From: Sphingobium sp. Cam5-1
GTDB taxonomy: Bacteria > Pseudomonadota > Alphaproteobacteria > Sphingomonadales > Sphingomonadaceae
Length of the DNA stretch: 64,000 nt
Direction of reading: 5' to 3'
Assembly (NCBI RefSeq): GCF_015693305.1
Contig: NZ_CP065139.1
Span: 124,001-188,000 of the forward strand
The position numbers and the translations under genes are program-made. Shown here in pieces: positions 60,715 to 64,000 of the stretch. Under the pieces are notes generated by a model. It ran no database searches and had not been told where the DNA came from. It saw only the letters and a list, made by a program, of their open reading frames with translations. Position 1 is the first letter of the stretch; each line of letters starts with the position of its first letter.

Positions 60715-61785
60715 ATGATGCTTCGTGATCTCGCTGAGCAGTTCCGCCCGGTCGCACCTCCGCAGTTGATCGATCAGGCTTATACGGACGATCAGCATGC
60801 GCGTTTGTTGAGTGTTGCTCGTAACAATGGTCCTTGGCCGTTGATGCTGGCGGAAAACTTCAAGACGCCAGAGGAGGTTATCGCCACAACCTCAGGCGCA
60901 GGCAAGCAACTGCCGGAAGGGGTCAAGCTGACCTGGGACATGATTGGTATCTATCCCGGATTTCGAGGATATTTGGCGCGCGGCGGCACCTGTTTTTACC
61001 CGGAGATCGAGGATTGCTATTACAACTCCCGCTTTCTCGAGCTGGTGCGGAATTATTACGACTGCCAATATGCCGAGCCGGAGACCTTCCTCTTCAATAT
61101 CCAGGGGCCAACCCCCCTCGGCGGGCCGCCCCATCTGGATGGCACGGTCTTCCGGGGTTTGACGATGGAAAACACGCCGCTCTGGCTGCTGCTGACGATG
61201 GCGAAGTCCTGCCTGTTCAATCGTTGGCGCTCGAAGAAGGGCCAGGTGATCGCCTGGTATTACAAGGGCAAGATTGGCGGCGGCTTCAACTGCTGGCCTG
61301 ATGGGCCGAGCGGTGAGGCCATGCAGATCAACGCCCCCATGTGGGGCCGCGCGGTGGTTGTCGAAAACGAGATGACGTTCCACCATGGGCAGGCTGCCGG
61401 TCCGGTTGCCATGCGCAGGCCGCAAGGACTCGACATCAGTTCGACCTTTGGCCCTGACCCGCAGGATCCGACCGGCTGGCAGATCGAAACTTTTGGCAAA
61501 GTCACCCAGAAGGTGCCGGAAGAGGAAATGCGCTTCCTCGTCCATTGGGGCGCGCGCCTGTTCAAGGACATGGATGATTTCAAGCTGACCTACGATCATC
61601 GCGACGACATCACCCATGAGCAGGCGATCAACATGCTGATCGAGGACATGAAGAAGCGTGGAGTCCAGTTCGAAGTGCCGACCGATCCTATGAACGATAA
61701 TGCGTTCGTCGGTCTTCTGGCCATGGTCTATGATATTGGCGGTCCCACGAACATCCCGCCCGATGCAATGGACGAAGCCGCTTAA
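60715..61785 (+). CDS. Unrecognised protein with HxD...H...R pattern, downstream of BVMO
   Basis: I do not recognise the family of this 356-aa cytoplasmic protein (no signal peptide). It has LAEQFRPVAPPQLIDQAYTD at the start, many aromatic residues, and GGPPHLDGTVFRGLTMENTP with His140 and Asp142. FHHGQAAGPVAMRRP gives His223/224 and Arg234. His-x-Asp, a distal His and then Arg about ten residues later resemble the iron/2-oxoglutarate dioxygenase site, though the 83-residue gap is long. It ends VYDIGGPTNIPPDAMDEAA. The ribosome site GGGAG precedes ATG 60715/60718. It is 53 nt after the BVMO gene and so probably co-expressed. The function is open. Confidence 0.8.
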   Translation: MMLRDLAEQFRPVAPPQLIDQAYTDDQHARLLSVARNNGPWPLMLAENFKTPEEVIATTSGAGKQLPEGVKLTWDMIGIYPGFRGYLARGGTCFYPEIEDCYYNSRFLELVRNYYDCQYAEPETFLFNIQGPTPLGGPPHLDGTVFRGLTMENTPLWLLLTMAKSCLFNRWRSKKGQVIAWYYKGKIGGGFNCWPDGPSGEAMQINAPMWGRAVVVENEMTFHHGQAAGPVAMRRPQGLDISSTFGPDPQDPTGWQIETFGKVTQKVPEEEMRFLVHWGARLFKDMDDFKLTYDHRDDITHEQAINMLIEDMKKRGVQFEVPTDPMNDNAFVGLLAMVYDIGGPTNIPPDAMDEAA

Positions 61786-62079
61786 GGGCGGCTTCATCCA
61801 ATGCTTCACGCAGTTCGGCGAACATTCGATCGCTGTGCTGGAATGTCAGAATGGCCGCCATGGCCAATATGACTGATAATATATCTTATGTTAAATTACG
61901 TCGCTTTGTTGGTGGATAGTGGGGTCTGACCTCGTCCATTCTCAACGTCAGAGACCGCAACCCCATTTATCAGGTAGCACAGATTAAATTCGGCAACCGC
62001 ATGGCACTATACGGCTGCCGATCGTCTGCGTCGAAATGCGATCCCGCGCTTCTCGAGTTCGGCGGGAATCAACCCGTCA
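61786..62079. other. Convergent spacer between the 356-aa gene and the EthD gene
   Basis: The 294-bp spacer has no supported gene. A hairpin GAAGCCGC/GCGGCTTC (61774-61781 with 61788-61795) overlaps the stop of the upstream gene but lacks a T-tract. A second irregular stem is possible around 61921-61954. Confidence 0.45.
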
Positions 62080-62427
62080 TTAAGTTTGCGTTTCATCGAC
62101 AGTGAACAAACGCGTGTAGTCGCGGTCGAAGAGATTCTCCTCGTCCGCCGCCATCCGCTGGAAAATTTCCGGTTCGTTGGCCTTGGCGAGGAACACGTCA
62201 TAAGCGGCGCGGTCGGCGAACCAGAGCTCTGTTATTACATCGAAATCGAGCTCAGTTGCCTTTGGGAAAAATAGAGCTCCATCCAAGTTGATGTAGTTGC
62301 GACGATAATCGAGAATATTGGGCAATAGCTCAGCCATCAACTTTGAATGATGATTTTCGTAATAATCAATGAACTGCTCTCGGCTAAGATCTTGTCGACG
62401 GCGCAAGAGGGCAATGCATTTGAACAT
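62080..62427 (-). CDS. EthD-domain protein
   Basis: This 115-aa ferredoxin-like alpha/beta dimer has the EthD pattern: FKCIALLRRRQDLSREQFID, YYENHHSKLMAELLPNILDY and DVITELWFADRAAYDVFLAK. EthD proteins accompany P450 systems such as ethRABCD for ether degradation, and in other loci act as small decarboxylases or cyclases. Here it lies 124 nt downstream of a P450 gene on the same strand, which fits that pattern. It has a good AGGAG ribosome site before ATG 62427. Confidence 0.9.
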   Translation of the reverse strand: MFKCIALLRRRQDLSREQFIDYYENHHSKLMAELLPNILDYRRNYINLDGALFFPKATELDFDVITELWFADRAAYDVFLAKANEPEIFQRMAADEENLFDRDYTRLFTVDETQT

Positions 62428-62551
62428 TATGTTTCTCCTGGATGTTTTAATGCGGAAGAATCAGTCGCCCGAAGAATGACATTGCCGGGCCACCGACGTC
62501 AGCTTGCAAGAGCTTTATCGCGTCACTCGATCGTATCGAGATCATTTCTGT

Positions 62552-63781
62552 TCATTTCGCACCGTAAGGGCGAACCCAAAGCTCACGCGGACCGCGCAAT
62601 ACCCCACCGACAAATTCGACCGGCCGATCAGGGGATAATTGCATGTTCGGGAAACGTTCGAAAACGATCCGCAGCGCAGCTTCCAATTCACGGCGAGCAA
62701 GGTGCATACCCAGACAGAAATGGGGACCATAAGCAAAGGTCAAACTTTTGCTGTTATCGCGCGTGGGATCGAAGCGGCTGCCATCGGGAAAGACCGCCGG
62801 ATCGCGATTGGCGGCCGTGATTGCGAGCGCCACCATATCCCCTTCTTTGATGGAAACACCGCCGAGCTCAATGTCGGCCGATGCCATGCGCGGTTCGAGA
62901 GCCACGGGTGGCTGCCAACGAAGAGCTTCGGCTACCAAAGCCGTGCGTGCCTTATCGTCCTGTTGTGCCATTGCCCGGAAGGCGGGGTCGGCAAGCACAC
63001 ATGCAAACAGGCTGCCGCCTGCCTTGTAGGTCGTGTCGGAACCCGCCGGGAACAACAGTCGCAGAAAGGCCAGAATTTCCTCGTGAGACAGATGCTCGCC
63101 GCCAACCTCGGCAGTGACTATCATCGAGATCATATCGTCCTTCGGCTCCGCGCGCCGCTGACGAATGATGTCGTCCATATAATCGTCAAACTCTTTCTTC
63201 GCCTGAAGAGAGCCTTCCGGGTCCCAGCCGTAATCGATCAGCTTGACGGCCCATTTGAGGAATTTGGCCTCATCGTGGACGGGTATCCCAAGCATGCGAG
63301 TGATGATGGAAAAGGGGAAAGGCCGGGTGAAGGCCTGCGTAAACTCCACCTCCTCCTTGCCTTCTATGCGATCAAGCAGTTCATGAATGATGGGCTCCAG
63401 CGTGTGCTCCACGAGAGCGCGGACCTTGCCTGGCATGAACGAAGGCGCGACAAGCGCTCGTTTCGCACGATGTTCGTCACCCTGCATGGATTGAATATTC
63501 CTGCCCATCGCCGGGGCTGCATATTCCATGAAGAACGCGCCGCCATCGAAACTGACGACATCACCGAACGCCTGCTTGACCTCGGGGTGGCCCATTATCA
63601 GCCAGATGGTATTTCCCCAGAATTTGACGGGGACGACCGATCCATGCGTCCGAAGTTCGGCGAGGAGTTCGTGAAGGTCGGGCAGTTCGTCAAGCCCGAA
63701 ATCCTTGTCGCTCATCAATGGTTCGCGGTCGCGCAACATCCTACTTAACTCCGATCCTGTCATCGTTCCGGTCGCAAACAT
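62552..63781 (-). CDS. Cytochrome P450 (bacterial class I)
   Basis: This 409-aa soluble P450 has the I-helix oxygen-activation motif LFPAGSDTTYKAG, ExxR in VAEALRWQPPV with the partner Arg in LEPRMASADIEL, and the haem loop FAYGPHFCLGMHLARRE with the Cys ligand at 356. It hydroxylates or dealkylates the pathway substrate using electrons from a ferredoxin. Start choice is uncertain: ATG 63781 is the longest; ATG 63739 has GGAG 9 nt upstream. It lies 67 nt downstream of a [2Fe-2S] ferredoxin gene on the same strand, the natural partner, and upstream of EthD. Confidence 0.95.
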   Translation of the reverse strand: MFATGTMTGSELSRMLRDREPLMSDKDFGLDELPDLHELLAELRTHGSVVPVKFWGNTIWLIMGHPEVKQAFGDVVSFDGGAFFMEYAAPAMGRNIQSMQGDEHRAKRALVAPSFMPGKVRALVEHTLEPIIHELLDRIEGKEEVEFTQAFTRPFPFSIITRMLGIPVHDEAKFLKWAVKLIDYGWDPEGSLQAKKEFDDYMDDIIRQRRAEPKDDMISMIVTAEVGGEHLSHEEILAFLRLLFPAGSDTTYKAGGSLFACVLADPAFRAMAQQDDKARTALVAEALRWQPPVALEPRMASADIELGGVSIKEGDMVALAITAANRDPAVFPDGSRFDPTRDNSKSLTFAYGPHFCLGMHLARRELEAALRIVFERFPNMQLSPDRPVEFVGGVLRGPRELWVRPYGAK

Positions 63782-63848
63782 CCAGCTCTAATCAAACGAG
63801 CCCCAGAATAGCATATTTTGATCGATGGCATTTAACCATCAAGTGCGT

Positions 63849-64000
63849 TCAGGCCTGACATTCGGGCACATGGATCGTGAGGCCGTCCAGTTCACGGGTC
63901 ATCACGATCTGACAGGTCAGTCGGCTGCCCTCGCGGACGTCGATGCAACCCGACAACATGGCAAGTTCTGCCTCACCTGGCGCTTCCAGCTTGTCGATCC
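63849..64000 (-). CDS. [2Fe-2S] ferredoxin, C-terminal part (5' end outside window)
   Basis: The last 50 codons of a minus-strand gene read IDKLEAPGEAELAMLSGCID, then VREGSRLTCQIVMTRELDGL and TIHVPECQA. The SRLTCQI segment carries the fourth cluster Cys of adrenodoxin/putidaredoxin-type ferredoxins; the CxxxxxCxxC cluster loop is beyond the window. It is placed directly upstream of the P450 gene and should be its electron donor. Confidence 0.9.
   Translation of the reverse strand, partial: IDKLEAPGEAELAMLSGCIDVREGSRLTCQIVMTRELDGLTIHVPECQA

Noticed and set aside
1..64000. CRISPR arrays, tRNA/rRNA genes, prophage or a second insertion sequence
   Set aside because: No regularly spaced repeats, cloverleaf-like sequence, rRNA-like stretch, phage structural genes or further transposase were recognised.

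Overview
The window looks like a chromosomal segment of a sphingomonad (Sphingobium/Novosphingobium/Sphingomonas type). It is GC-rich, with three large TonB-dependent receptors, an EF-G-like paralogue, a Tn3-family transposon, and dense oxidative and glycoside catabolic genes (BVMO, P450, SDRs, GMC oxidoreductase, GH3/GH78/GH106). This placement is inferred from gene content; no rRNA or tRNA gene was seen.

Region 1 (1-5.9 kb): after the tail of a SWIB-domain gene comes a tightly overlapping five-gene minus-strand operon. It encodes an unrecognised secreted protein, a DUF1587/1595/1592/1588/1585 protein with a c-type haem motif, a Tat-exported DUF1552 protein, a cytochrome c'-like protein and a membrane cytochrome b561. 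It reads as an envelope redox system of unknown substrate. Its divergent neighbour, an AraC-type regulator, is split after codon 24 by a complete 4104-bp Tn3-family transposon (5992-10095; tnpA, res, tnpR; 45-bp inverted ends; 5-bp ATTTA target duplication). The regulator's remaining 3' part runs to 11100.

Region 2 (11.3-20.4 kb): a TonB receptor, then a TetR regulator divergent from a three-gene RND efflux operon (outer-membrane factor, adaptor, pump), ending in a strong terminator.

Region 3 (20.5-35.7 kb): a rhamnoside/glucoside utilisation locus. A TetR repressor is divergent from a translationally coupled run of GH3 beta-glucosidase, GH106-type rhamnosidase, alpha/beta-hydrolase and GH78 rhamnosidase. 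Convergent to it lie an esterase and an NAD-dependent epimerase-like gene with a perfect 16-bp palindrome before its start. A second TonB receptor, closely paralogous to the one at 11.3 kb, and a VOC protein follow. The likely substrates are rhamnose- and glucose-containing glycosides such as flavonoid glycosides or a rhamnosyl polysaccharide (inference).

Region 4 (36-45 kb): M3 oligopeptidase, thioredoxin-2, an EF-G-like GTPase lacking the usual DxxGH histidine, and a type III polyketide synthase locus (PKS, FAD oxidoreductase, two methyltransferases, DUF2147).

Region 5 (45-64 kb): an oxidative catabolic island. It holds SnoaL-like proteins, four SDR/epimerase proteins, an HxlR regulator, GMC oxidoreductase, RidA, a third TonB receptor, TetR, an MFS transporter, an amine-oxidase-like FAD protein, a Crp-type HTH stub, a Baeyer-Villiger monooxygenase with a HAPMO-like N-terminal extension, an unrecognised 356-aa protein, an EthD protein, a cytochrome P450 and its probable [2Fe-2S] ferredoxin (cut by the window end). 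The content suggests hydroxylation, alcohol oxidation and oxygen insertion into a cyclic or aryl ketone, with dedicated uptake. The substrate cannot be read from sequence.
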